Both the position numbers and the translations under genes were made by a program. The notes under the pieces were generated by a model. That model did not search any database, had not been told where the DNA came from, and saw only the letters and a program-made list of their open reading frames with translations. From Capitella teleta (Eukaryota > Annelida > Polychaeta > Capitellidae), in contig KB309694.1 of assembly GCA_000328365.1 (NCBI GenBank), positions 62,001-126,000 of the forward strand: a stretch of 64,000 nt of DNA, written 5' to 3'. How positions within the stretch are numbered: the stretch's first letter is position 1; each line of letters begins with the position of its first letter. Positions 22,335 to 34,200 of this stretch are shown here, in pieces.

Positions 22335-24540
22335 ATATGACTTGCCACAATCCTTGGTGCCAGACACGGTCAAAGGCTTTCTTGAAGTCTATGAAGTTAT
22401 GGAGGACGTCTTTATGCTGTTTAAGATGTTTCTCAATGATGATGTGACTGTTGAAGATCTGATCCACAGTACTTATTTTTGCTCTAAAGCCTGCTTGCTT
22501 TTCTGCTAGGAGTTCTTCGACTTGAGGCTTCAGGCGGTTGAGGATGATTCTCTTGAGTATTTTGCTAGCATGGCTGATGAGTCTGATAGTGCGGTAGTTG
22601 TTGCACATGCGGAGGTTCCCTTTGTTGGGATCACCAGTTCAACTGTGTCAGGTCAGAAAGCCATTTCTCTTCGTTCCATATCTTTTGACACAACTTTAGA
22701 CAAACATCAACCACTTGTTCTCCTCCGCTCTTCAGAGGTTCACCAGGTATGTTGTCGTTCCGGAGGTGGTTGTCCTGCTTTCAGTGACTTGATGGCAGCT
22801 TTCATTTTTTTTTTTTTTTTTCTAAGTAGCTTGCCCTCTTGGTCTTGTCGTTGGTCAGTAATTATACTAAAGTCAGGCTGTAGTGGGTAATTAAATAACT
22901 CTTGGCAGTACTCGGTCCATCTCCCAATAATTGCCTTGTTTTCCGTCAAAAGCTTCCCTTCTTTATTCTCAATAACCGTTGTTCTCAGTTTTGTTGTTTG
23001 AGTGAGCGACTTTAGGGTTTCATAAGCAATCTATCCACGCCTCCTTTGCGTTGAACATTTCCTTCTTAAAGAGGACCTCTGGTTGTTTTGAACTATTAAC
23101 GGATGATAGAGGATGCACCCCAAAAGACAAATATGTCTTTTGACTGACTTATTTTTAGGCAATACGCTTGCTGTGGGCTAATTCCTAGACACATTTGAGA
23201 GGTTTCAAATCCCGCTTTCTTCTCGGTTCGATTTCATACCGTGGTGACGGCATAAAAGTATTTATCCTATTGTTAACAATGGGAGCCGTCGAGTGTGCAG
23301 ATCCTTCGGCAATTCTCATAAAAGAAATCTCGCACTCATCTCGTTTCAAGCTATTCTGCCTGAGCAGGAAATTCGTATTTTAATTTGTCTTGAATATCAT
23401 TCACAGTTGGCCAAATTTTCGAACATGGTTTCTCGTCACCCAATAAAGCCCACAGAACCGATCTAAAAAGGTTCCGGAATGAACAGAGGTCCTCTTTAAC
23501 CGGTTTACGTGTCATTTGTTGTGGCTTAGCGTCTCTTCATCAACATGCCTTGAACTCTCTCCGTCTATCGCACAAATCCAGCACTTCGTTAGTGAACCAT
23601 GGTTTCACGATCCTCCTCTTCTTTCCAATGACTTCCTCTGCAGCTGAGTTCATGGCTTCTTTTATTCCACCAGTCATATGTTATGGTCGCTGCCTACATC
23701 TGCCCCAAGCAATGTTCTTGTCTTTCCCTTGTTTATGCTTGACTTGAATTGTTGCTGTACCAAAATGTAGTCGATTTGGTTGCGCACTTGCCCATTTGAA
23801 GAGTGCCGCGTTACCTTGCGGGACTTCTTATGAGGTGAAGGATGCAGGCCAGAGTAAGTTGGTGACTGCTCCAGTAGACACAGGCCCCTGTTATTTGTTT
23901 CTCCTATGTCGAATTTCCCGACTGTTCCCGACTAGTCTTAGTATGCGTCTGTCCTAACCTTGGCATTCCAGTTCCCTTGTACAATTAGGATGTCCTTTTT
24001 GGAGATCTCTTTGATGAGGTTGTCGAGTTCTTTGTAGAACTCCTCGACTTCATTTTCTTCATATGCAGAGGTAGGGGCACAAACATGGATAATGCTGACA
24101 TTAAGCGGTTTGGCTTCCAATCTGATGGCAATCATTCTGCTTGAGATGTGTGTGCAACACTGTTGGCGATCTCTTTCCTGACAATGAATCCGACGCCATG
24201 TTGATGTTTTGTTTCGTCTCCTAAGAACCAGATCATGTGACCCTCTTCTGTTGTTGTTTCGCCATTGCATGTCCATCTCACTTCCGCCAGTCCAAGTATG
24301 TCCCAGCGATAACGCTTTCGTTCGTGCTTGAGTTCATACACGAGTATCTTGCCGCATGCAGCATGTAGGGTCCGAATGTTCCATGTTCTAATTGTGGTAG
24401 GGCGCCTTATTTTGATGGTATTGTTGATATTGTTGGCATTTTTGTTTTTGTTACTGTTGTTGTTGTTGCTGCTGTTGTTCCTTCCACATGTCGATTTATC
24501 ACGCTGACCCTGGAGGAGTAGAGGGCGATTGGTCACGCGG
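22335..24540 (-). mobile_element. LINE-B, 5' part (endonuclease to RT fingers)
   Basis: On the minus strand from 24540 leftward there is an apurinic-like endonuclease (TIRTWNIRTLHAACGK, WDILGLAEVRW, HQHGVGFIVRKEI, IIHVCAPTSAYEENEVEEFY, ILIVQGNWNAKV). It is followed by linker (PWFTNEVLDLCDRRREL, then KEMFNAKEAW, RWTEYCQELFNYPL) and RT fingers (NNYRTIRLISHASKILKRI, AEKQAGFRAKISTVDQIFN, FIDFKKAFDRVWHQGLWQVI). It then stops at the (ATT)n tract. The missing remainder is at 20780-21700 in the other orientation. A TTAA-flanked MITE interrupts the linker. The region 24540-24940 may be its 5' UTR. Confidence 0.87.
23070..23496. mobile_element. piggyBac-like MITE inside LINE-B
   Basis: A 427-bp insert with identical 12-bp inverted ends (AGAGGACCTCTG at 23070-23081 and its complement at 23485-23496), flanked on each side by TTAA (23066-23069 and 23497-23500), the piggyBac target. 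LINE peptide similarity stops at one TTAA and resumes at the other, which confirms insertion into the LINE after the LINE itself arrived. It is non-coding. Confidence 0.85.
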
Positions 24541-25173
24541 TCGTTAATTGTTGAGCCTGCCCTAGCTCGACCGATCCAGCATGGTGGTCATGTATTTGCT
24601 CCTCATGACCTATCTGAAGGCAGGAAGCAGCTTGGGGGCGCCCATCTTTTCTCCAAGCTGAGACTGGCAGCCGGTGGCTGCATGTTATATTGCTGCTCGC
24701 TTCCAGTCAAGTCCACTTGATCGTTGGACCTGAACTGACCTCCTCCGCCCTAGCCGCTGACTGCTCAGCAGCTTCTCCGCCCGTGGCCGTTGGCTGTGTT
24801 CGTAGCTCGTCCGCCCAATGTTGCAGTGGCTGCCCGACCCTTGCACATGGCTTGCTGAATCGGTTACTAGGGTGTGGCGCTAGCAGTCAGCATGTGAGAG
24901 TTGAGGTGTGAGTGAGAACCAGAGGGGTTGAGCCACCTCGAACACGATAATCATAATGCGCTGTGAAAACGGCACCGCAGTAAGAAGTGCAGCCACTCTA
25001 AAGCGCAGCAACCAAACACTAAAGGTTGAAAGGTACCACCTCTACCCACACCCCAACACCCCCAAAATGAAACATTGAGATATCGCTCATTTGTGCGCAG
25101 CGTGTCACAACGACCATTTGACAAAGAACGTTTGTTAATAAGCGCTGGGTCACAGCCGTCTTGTGATAGTCGA

Positions 25174-25280
25174 ATCATAACGCACTCTCCCTGCGGCACA
25201 ACCACGTGTGTTTGTTGTTATTATTGTTGCGAAGGAAGTTCCGCCGCCATTTTTATGTCACGTGACTGAGTGCACGTGCA
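25174..25280 (+). promoter_or_regulatory. TLCD gene promoter: ATCATAACGCAC plus three CACGTG E-boxes
   Basis: Within 110 bases there are one exact ATCATAACGCAC (25174-25185) and CACGTG E-boxes at 25203-25208, inside the palindrome GTCACGTGAC (25258-25267) and inside TGCACGTGCA (25271-25280). A YY1-like GCCGCCATTTT lies at 25243-25253. The block ends 90 bases before the TLCD start codon. GTCACGTGAC fits bHLH-Zip factors of the USF/MITF/TFEB type. The transcription start itself is not visible. Confidence 0.6.
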
Positions 25281-25369
25281 CTTGGTGTCATGTCGGCGAG
25301 TGACTGAGAGTGGAGGTTCGGCAAATTCCGTGTAAAAACTTGCTCATTTTCGTGTGTTTTATCGTCGCG

Positions 25370-28300
25370 ATGGCAGTGGAACTAGAAAGGATGGATACCG
25401 GAGAGGTCATACCACCCAGATATGGAGTGATCGGGGTTGTCGTGACCGCAGTATTCTTCCAAATTATAAACCAAATTGTTGGAAAAGTGGGACCCCCCTC
25501 GAAGGTGGACAAGTCGGATACATGGAAGTGGCGGAACCTGTTCATCTCGTGGATTCATGCGATCATTGTGGGATCATGGGATCTCTCCTGGTTTGCCTCA
25601 CTTTATTCTCTCAATTGTGCTTCTTCTTCTCTTCAACTTTTGACTCTTCGATGCGCGAATTTCAAGTTGATAAAAGTTGATAAACCGACTGAAACTTCGA
25701 CGACTCCAAGTGCCAATTGGCCAGTCGAAGCTGTGAACTTGATGAACATATCAAGAGAGATTGACTGATAACCTTCCGCTTTTAATTTAACCTGGTAACC
25801 TTTCTGCACTAAGTGTACACTAATGAATTACATAGAAGCTATTGCATTCAATTATGAATACATATTCAGTTTTTTAATCTCTATATACTAATTAATCCCG
25901 TTTCAAGACTCCTATTGCTATAACTGTATAAGGATCCCCACAAATTATGGCTACAGAATGCAGCTATATACTAATATAGTCTATAGAAATTTCATGCAAT
26001 TTTTTTATTTTCAAAGAACTATATAGGCCTAGAGGCTAGAATCAGGTCTATTATAATGGTAATAATGTCCTGTTAATCGTGACCCATTTTTGCAGCCGCT
26101 GTGGTTACTGCAATAGGAGGGGGACTAACTCCACATGGGTAGAGGCTACACTACACCAATTTGTGTACACCACATGTACCTAAGTACCTAGCACAGATTA
26201 ATCGGGTGAGGTATGTCAGCCACAAAGTACCTAGCCTGCTGCTTGGGGAGCTTGGAAAAAAAGTGTTATTTCATTCAATATGGTTTTAATTGTAATTTTT
26301 AGGTTTATTGTACGTTTCAGGTTGCAAAATACGCCTGTAGTGCTCAGAATTGTGCTTTGGGTGGAAACAAATTAAATGCAAGTGTTACATAACGCCACAG
26401 ATTACATACATTATTACATAATAACACTACAGGTACATCAATCCTCTGCTAGTGTAGTCTGTTATTATGGAGTAATACAGTATACCCCCGGTTGTTGGCT
26501 TATTCTGAAATTAGACTTAATTAGTACCATACTATATTTAATTGGATCATTAAGTATTCCAAATGTTTAATTACTGATTATTAAAACAGAAAATAAAGTT
26601 TGAATTTTGATATAAAAACCAATTCACCAACTTCCAAATATATTAAATAATAAATATTATATATATTTGATCACCTGGTATCATATAATAGTTATTGTGA
26701 CAGACTTTTTGAAATTAAATTTCCTTCAGATGACTAGAAGTGAGAACAGCAAATAAATAAATAAAATTAAGCAGTAATAATTATGCATCTGTGCATGCGC
26801 CAGTTCTATTCATGATTGAGGCGATTCTCCGTATCAGCCATGAGGTCCTGGGGAACCGACTGCCGTGCTTTCTCTTTGTCTTCTGCTTCGGGAAATGAGA
26901 ACAAATCACGAGAGATGAACCTGATGCGTAAATATTGAGAATTTGTGCTCAGTCATATCACATGACACTTCTGCTAGATCTCAATGTGTCTCTTAATTAA
27001 GAAGAAATTAGGAGTGTCAAATGTCTGCACATGTGCTAATGAGTATAAGGACATGAATCACATGATGCTGAAATTTCTTTGGTGGCCGGAATGAATTATG
27101 TAATTGAGACCCTGAGCTATATGCAAAAGTGATTTTGTGTTATAGCTCAACTTGTGTGTCTGCATGTGGACCAATCAGATTCAGATGTTCTAGTTGCTCA
27201 AGTCAAATCACCTATAACGTCAGTCAGGTCGTACATTAATAGCACTAATTAACCCATAAACATGACCCAACCTGATACTAATGAAACTAGATCACATGCA
27301 TGTTCATTATTGTAGGTTGCGGCTCATGATTCAGAATGACACAGGGCACAGAAATATTCTGTGTTCTGCTTGACATTTATCCTTACATTAAGTATTAAGA
27401 CTGCAATTTAGGGAAGCAGTTCTCTGTTCCTGTTATGAGCTGCGACCCTTTGATCACGTGTCCTTAGTTTTGCAACATTGCATAATTAAATGCATCAGAG
27501 CTAATGGTGTGCATGTTTTCCTGACTACACCCTCCTTATCAGTCGCTTTTAGCCTCGTATTGACGTTTCTCGAAGCTTATATCCTGGCTACGGACGCTCA
27601 GATGCAGCTCCATTCGATGCAGGTCCATTTAACCCTGCTTTGTACTTGCCAAGCAGTGTGTGCCATGCATGGAGTTGTGCTAACATTTTAATAATTCATA
27701 ATTGTTGTGCAAATCACTCACATCAGCTGCCTCAATCGTGTTGCCTTACAATTACAATTGGTTCCAGGGGGTTCAACGCCTTCGATTAATATTCAATCAG
27801 CTCATTAATAATTCATAGTCGTGATTGATCAATCAGTGCCATCCAACTGCAGGCAGTCATGAATTAGTAATCAACATTGTTGCTTTTCTCTCGAGGGTTT
27901 CATGATCAACAATTAGTATTTAGTACTTACTAGCACCCTCAATCACTCAGCACCCTATATGTCCTTCACTCACATTCGCCTTTAAGTTGAGTAACTGGAG
28001 TTGTGTGCGATGTACCTCGGCAACAGGTCATGTATTGACCTTGAACCGATCGCCCAGTCTCCGATGGCCACTCATCGCTCTGCATTTTTATATTGCATTC
28101 TTTATTACGATTTACGTGTTAATTCCGGGTGAACTTGGTAAATAAAGCGAATATGTTGCTGGTTGAGAGGTATAACGTTCAGCACTTGGCTTTTTTTCTC
28201 TCTCTCTGTGATTTTATGATGTGATGTCTACGTGAGAGTTGTTGCTCTACGTCTTCACGTTTGAGTGGGCGAAATAGCAAGTGCTCTGCTTGTGTCTTCG

Positions 28301-30949
28301 AGGGATATCTTGAAGTCCCTGGCCTCTTCTTTCATACAGTACCACCCCCCCCCCTCCCCNNNNNNNNNNNNNNNNNNNNNNNNNNNNNNNNNNNNNNNNN
28401 NNNNNNNNNNNNNNNNNNNNNNNNAACCCGCATCCCGTATGCTCAAATAATCAAATATATCACTACTAAATAATATTCATAACGCATTTCTATGCAAGCA
28501 TAATTCCCTGCTTCAACATGAATATTCAAGGTTATACATTGTGCGTGCACTGAATCTGCCGTGTACAACTGGTGATGTCATCATGATCATAGGCGTGTCC
28601 TGCATGCTGTCGAGAGAGTATTCTCTTTCGATTCCAGAATGCTTTATATTTTTATTTTATTTTTTTCTTTCCATTTCTACGAAATGACTCAGTTCAGTCA
28701 GTTGCGATCCGTCAAAACTCATGAATTTTTTTTTTCTTCTGCGTTTTGAATGCTTCAATAAGCGTCATAATAATAATAATAATAATAATATGCATGGCAT
28801 GTGTTCTGCCTCCATTTCATATGTCTCTTGTGATCAATTTGTAATTTTGTGTGCGCGTGTTTTGCATCGAGGTCGCTTCTATGTGATTCACGTCTGATTG
28901 CACTTGTCTTTAGTGAATTGTGAGGTCTTAGTCTATAAAATCTCTCTCCTAAATCGACTAACGTGCACCTATAGATCAGAAGCGGTACTGTTATGATAAC
29001 GATATTGTATGTAATTCTTTGATGTTACATAATCGATGTGTTGATTGCAGTTTGAATGCAGATGTCTTATCTGACCATTGTTATCGATTGTTCTTGGCGT
29101 GAACTCGTTGACCTTTCGATGTGTGTCACTCGGGATTCTTCGCTGCTCTGAGGTGTTTATTCGCTTCCAATCTGCTGTGCACACGAAGCGTACAAAGTCC
29201 TATACCCAGCGATGTCAGATATATCATTATTGTCTCATTCGAACATAAAATTTACGTGCAATGTAAAGACGATTGAGCGTTATTGAGAAATATGCTGAAT
29301 CGATTTGTGAGCGGCACATCGCTGGCAGAGCTCCAATCCGACAACGTTCGCCTCAGCCGAGCATTTTAATCACTGTTCTATGACGACCGAATAACACAAA
29401 CATCTCCTCAGTTTCTCGTTTCCTTCTGTGATATGAACCTCTGCTGCTGAATGCAAATTAGTTCTGATGGCATTACATGATCACCCTCCACCTACACTGT
29501 TGCCACATAACGACCAACCCATGGAAAACATTTGTTGTCTGTCGCAGTGCAATTTGGCAGATATCGCATTCGGCTTCCCTTTCCATGCCTAATACTGCGC
29601 TCAGGGCAACACCAATCTAGCATTACTCGTCGCCAGTCTCCAGCGGTCGAATTGTGCTTGAATCCTGCTTGAATCCAGGAAAACTCTTCTCGGTCGCATT
29701 CGTACTTCGTGGTGAAGGCGAGAACCTGAAACGCGCTTCGAATTACATTGGCACGGTTGCCGAAAGGGAAAAATGCGCATTCCTCGCTCGCTGTCAATAT
29801 TGGCCGAGCGGAATATTGTTTTCTCTTCTGAGTTGATGCGATGAGGAAGCGCGCACCTGGAACAGAACTAGTCTGCCTCCTTTTGAAATCGCCCCGTTGT
29901 GTGTGGTTGCCATGGTAATGCGGGTTTGCGCGGGAATTAATCTTTCCGAACTGGAGTCATCTCTGTCGACAACCTCTCTGTTTCTAAAGGGATTGAGAGG
30001 GGGCGGGGCTACTTTCTTTGGAGGTCAACTATTTCGCTCTCGTTGCGCTCCCTAGCAATCCGATTGTGATGGCGGCGGTTGGGTAATTGATTAAATTCGA
30101 TTTCTTTTCACTGTTGTTCATCTTCTGATCGCTTCACAATACATGTGCCATGCATGGATCGATTCTTTTTGGCAACTCGTTTTCTTGGCAATCATTCCAA
30201 GTTTGTCTTTCATGTTCTTCTTGTCCTGATCGCTCGGTTTCTCGTCGTTTTGCCTGATCCGGAGATGCACCTCAGCGCCTGGGAAGGTGAGACATGCATC
30301 GTGTGCAGAGTTCTGCAGACCAGCAGAGCAGGGTCTGTGCGTTGTGCACACGTGTCCCTTGCCCTTGACAATTGTGACACACGTGGTTTGTGATGACCCG
30401 ATTACTAGTATCGTTGTTTTGATTTTTTTCCCCCGGACAACATGCACTCTGCATTTGTGGCACAGCCTCCCTCTTGTTTCCTCAACCCACTCACCACAGT
30501 CACCGGTGCATTCTGCATTTCTAGAATCAAAAGATTGGAGAAAATAAATCAGAGCACTTACGATGAATTAGTGGATGCATTAATGGATGGGGCAGATATG
30601 GTTGTATGCTTCCGACTGCAGTCATTCAATTGCTCCGAGGTCTCAACGGATGTTGAAAAACATCCTTATTTGAAGCTTCCACATGAGCCGAAAAAAAAAA
30701 GAAACCCCAAAGCACTGATTATCAGCTGACTCCCACCTGAAGGCTCTCAGCCCAAGGACTTCCTTTCGCTCGGAACTACTTCAAATTTTCTGATCTTGTA
30801 TCCTTCCCTTGAATCGTGAGTTGGCGCCGTGGTGATTGGCAGACACACTGCACACTAGTGGTTTTTTTTGTTACTTGTTGATTTTGATATAATTTCAAAT
30901 CCTTGATTTCAAATCGATAATTCATCTGCTGTAATTATGCTCCTGTGTC

Positions 30950-30987
<38 letters not shown>

Positions 30988-32841
30988 CGTGGAACTAGCT
31001 TTAAGTTTGAAGAAAAACAACTTATACACAACTGGACACCGTTAATTTATTTCTAGAGGATTAAATGTATCACATGTGGGGCAGACATGTTCGGTATTGA
31101 TGGCATTTTTCTTTCTTTCGACTTCAATCATGAGGCAAAACATAGATATGGAGATGAGCTTCCAAGCTTCCTTATACAGAGTGGGCCAAAAGTAGTTTAT
31201 CTACTCCATGTTAAAAACAAAAATTTAAAATTGGCTAAAATTTATCCATTATTAAAATACTAAAAAAATGTCTGATATGGATAAGCTAAGTTATTCTGCG
31301 CCCATTTTTGCGGGGGAAAAAAAAATCGATTAAAAAGTTAATTTTGAATGAGGGGGGAACATTTAAATGCGAGTGGTAAGTAATCGCGAAGAGCTTCTAT
31401 GTGCGCGTAATCAGGTGGGCCCCTGAACCAGCATTGTGTAATGTTATCTGTTGTGTGGCGCTGCAGTACAAAATAAGTATCTGCTTTGTTTTGATTTTAG
31501 TAGATAAACATTAGGGCTACAATCCCAACAACAGCACTCACAAACAATAGAAGATACTTAGTTCATCCTATAATAGTAATATAGTAATTTAAGAAGAACA
31601 GTAATCGATGCACGGCCGGCGCACCCCCCCCCCCCCTCAAAAAAAAAATGTTGGGTGCACTCTTGATTGATGTAACTCAGCATCCAGAGATACTCTAGTC
31701 TATAGCGGTATCTTTGGTTTAACTATCCATACCATGTATTTATTTCTCTGAGATATACCTGTTTTTTTTTTCACTGCGACCTGTTTTGTAACACTTTCTC
31801 GGAAAAGTGCACTGCCATTGAAAAGCATTGAAATCTTTAACATGGAGAAGATAGACTACTTTTGGCTCACTCTGTATAAGTTTGTCTCCATATCTATGAT
31901 ACAAAAATGATTGACTGAATTGAAAATGTTGTATTAATTTACTTGAGAAATGCCATATCTGTCCCAATATTCCGATATCCCCTGATATCAGAATATTCCA
32001 AATCTCCATTTTCTTCTGACACGGATCTATGATGCATAATTTACTCTGTTGAGTCTGTTCTCTTTGCAAATCATTGATTTCTCTCGTTTCAGCTTCGTGA
32101 TTTACCCCGATTTGATGTCTGACTTGATCGCCTACAAGAATGGCTACCTGTACGCCATGATTGCCTTTTCCTCAGGTTGACCTCTCCTTTAACCTTTGAC
32201 CTTTTGTGACCTTCTTATCCTCACTCAGGGTATTTCGTCCATGACTTCATCGATTTGGCCGTCAATGGTAAACTGCTCTCATCCTGGGAAATCATAGCTC
32301 ACCACATAGCGGTAAGGCTCCTCAGCCGACCAAAGGCTTCCTACTATTATCGTCGTTCTTTGCCCGTCCCCCCCCTTCTCCTTCCCAACAGGTGGCCGGA
32401 ATGTTCATCTACAACCTGCTAACCAGTTTGTGCATCAGCTACAATGTGATCGCGTTGCTTTGTGAGGTGAACACGATTTTCCTGCACTCACGCAAACTCT
32501 TGCAGATGTGCAAATTTGGCTTCTCGCATTGGTTGTACCAGGCAGCAAGTCAGCTAAATCTTGTGACGTTCGTGTGCTGTCGCTTTGTGGCGTTGGCGTG
32601 GATCGTGCACGGGATGTTTGTGTATTCTGACCGCGTGTCCGTCTACTACTTCTACAGCATCCTGTGCTCCATGCTCATCATGTGGCCCATCAACGTCATC
32701 CTCTTCTGGCGTCTCCTCAAGAACGACATCCTCCGACCACAGTCCAAGAAAACCCTCACCAACGGCCATCACCATAGCAACGGTGATCTGCATGGCAACA
32801 ACAACAAGGTACTCCTCAATGGAGAGAATAAATCGCTGTAA
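25370..32841 (+). CDS. TLC-domain membrane protein, TLCD1/TLCD2 type
   Basis: Four exons (25370-25590, 32093-32175, 32229-32311, 32392-32841) join in frame to give 278 residues. The TLC domain starts at WKWRNLFISWIHAIIVGSWDLS. It continues through YLYAMIAFSSGYFVHDFIDL, the paired histidines of EIIAHHIAVAGMFIYNL, and LLCEVNTIFLHSRKLL, to the last membrane helix MLIMWPINVILFWRLL. About six to seven membrane segments are expected. The tail is hydrophilic, rich in Asn, Gly and His. TLCD1/2 and worm FLD-1 act at the plasma membrane to limit long polyunsaturated chains in phospholipids; that role is inferred by family. Intron 1 is about 6.5 kb and holds a gap, a possible extra coding exon and a mariner-like foldback. 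The exon 1 donor (CTCCTG then gtttgc) is weak but is the one that keeps frame and family match. Confidence 0.9.
28360..28424. other. Assembly gap (65 N)
   Basis: A run of N directly after a poly-C stretch, which probably broke sequencing. Confidence 0.99.
29906..29919. promoter_or_regulatory. RFX-type X-box in TLCD intron 1
   Basis: GTTGCCATGGTAAT differs from the X-box palindrome GTTGCCATGGCAAC at two positions. It lies about 100 bases before a GC-box/GATGGCGGC cluster, so it may belong to an internal promoter. Confidence 0.45.
30500..30729 (+). CDS. Possible coding exon, VirK-like (uncertain)
   Basis: After a good acceptor (ccactcaccacag ending 30499) a frame of about 75 codons runs to a stop at 30727-30729. 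It includes RLEKINQSTYDELVDALMDG and ADMVVCFRLQSFNCSEV. The pattern S/T-Y-x-x-L-x-x-A-L-x-x-G followed by a hydrophobic strand and Cys resembles the start of VirK-like secreted proteins seen in some invertebrates. I rank this as weak. No signal-peptide exon or continuation exon was identified. It lies inside TLCD intron 1 on the same strand, so it would be a nested gene, a decayed exon or a chance frame. Confidence 0.25.
31175..31876. mobile_element. Non-autonomous mariner-like foldback element
   Basis: The ends are a 41-bp inverted repeat with 38 matches. The left arm (31175-31215) begins TACAGAGTGGGCCAAAAGT and the right arm (31836-31876) begins, read inward, TACAGAGTGAGCCAAAAGT. The leading TA is the expected mariner target duplication and CAGAGTG-GCCAAAAGT is a mariner-style terminal sequence. 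The roughly 620-bp interior has no transposase. Outside these ends a further perfect 14-bp inverted pair (CATAGATATGGAGA at 31141-31154 with its complement at 31885-31898) and weaker pairing out to about 31085 and 31960 extend the palindrome. Confidence 0.75.
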
Positions 32842-34194
32842 GAGAAATGTGATGCAATTCAGTCCCTTTATTTTGCTCGCTTCATATCATTGTCAGTCGC
32901 TTGCCTCTGATTCACTTTCACTCAGTTTGCTTCTTTTTTTTTCTCCTGTATAGGCTCCCGTGGTCCCCTCTCTTGAACAACTTCCATACAATTAAATGAA
33001 TCAATTTTGTATATCTATTCTTTCATTCGACTGTGATTACATGAATTCAAGGGGTTTTGGTCGGTTTCTGTTTTTTGCTATATATTTTTTTTGTGATTTT
33101 TTTGCCACATAACGATGCTATTTATAACAGAAAAATAATATTTTGTACAAATTCTCTTCCTACGGATGATGATTTTTATATTTCACCCTGATGGTGTTGA
33201 TGCTTAAAACGAGGTGCTTTAATTGGGTCATATTATCATCGACTCATGTGAATTTTATTTCATTCATAGCGTCTATCATTGAATCTTTTTCTTTTCTTTT
33301 TTTTTCTCTGCCTTTCTCATGTATCCGGTATGAATAATGTTTTTATATTTACATGTGTTATATTTATTAGTGAGGATTGAGCATCTGCTGTTGACAAGTG
33401 CTCTTCATCTCAAATTCATTTCAATATTCAATCTCTACACCATTTCATCTGACTTTCTTTGTCACAAACACTACTTAAAAGAACAAAGAATTTAAGATCA
33501 CATTTTCTTTACTCATTTCTGAACAATCTCACTTCTTTTTTTTTATATACTCACATTTTTTTCATTATACATGTTATACCTGTTGCAAATATTTTTGTTA
33601 AAAATTTTGGAACCAAATTTATTGCCTAACTTGTAATAGAATCCTTATAGAAGATAATTATTAGTAATTAGCTAAATTTTGTAATAATGTACATGTTTTT
33701 GTTCATTTTGTTATAAGTTCTTTTTAATGTTTTTCTATCTTCTTTTTTTTTTCCGATTTATATCCTGTAACCATGGCCATCAATGTCTTGCTGCTCTTTT
33801 GTGAACAATATTTCTCATTAAATATGACGCTTTGTCAGGGAAAAAGAGATAATTTTTGACTAATTGATGCTTTGTACGATGTATAATTTTTTTTATACCC
33901 ACCTGATTACCTGTTACATAATCATGGCTTTCAATTACACCAATATGTCATCATGGCTTCTGTGTGATGTTCCCTTTTCATCAGTGTAGAAATGTTGCAG
34001 GATTTGATAATCCTTAATTAAGACCAAAAATTCTTTCACCACCTCTTAATCTTTGTGTGTGAATTAGCTTTTGTAATAAAACTACGATTACATGTATCTT
34101 TTTCTTTGATTGCTTGGTAACATTTTTTTTTTTTTTTTTTTTTTTTTCTGCTATAAATGTGAACAAAATTGAACTTTTTTTTATAAAAAACTCA
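32842..34194 (+). other. Probable long 3' UTR of the TLCD gene
   Basis: T-rich, gene-free DNA following the TLCD stop, ending in AATAAA at 34195. Several homopolymer T tracts occur. An earlier weak signal (ATTAAA near 32992) could give a short 3' UTR. Confidence 0.5.
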
Positions 34195-34200
34195 ATAAAA
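34195..34200 (+). terminator. Candidate distal poly(A) signal of the TLCD gene
   Basis: AATAAA about 1.35 kb after the TLCD stop, followed within 30 bases by a T/GT-rich stretch (tttttggttgtgg). Confidence 0.45.

Larger units (their letters stand above)
25591..30499. other. First part of TLCD intron 1
   Basis: About 4.9 kb of mostly AT-rich intron with no supported gene. Near 29906-29919 there is an RFX-type X-box (GTTGCCATGGTAAT). At 29998-30075 there is GGGGGCGGGGC (Sp1-type) followed by GATGGCGGCGG, together a CpG-type promoter signature that could serve an internal transcript or an alternative TLCD start. The assembly gap 28360-28424 lies here. Confidence 0.5.

Noticed and set aside
20770-24540. 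5' inversion by twin priming as the cause of the split LINE
   Set aside because: The inverted 5' half lies downstream of the sense 3' half, the reverse of what twin priming leaves.
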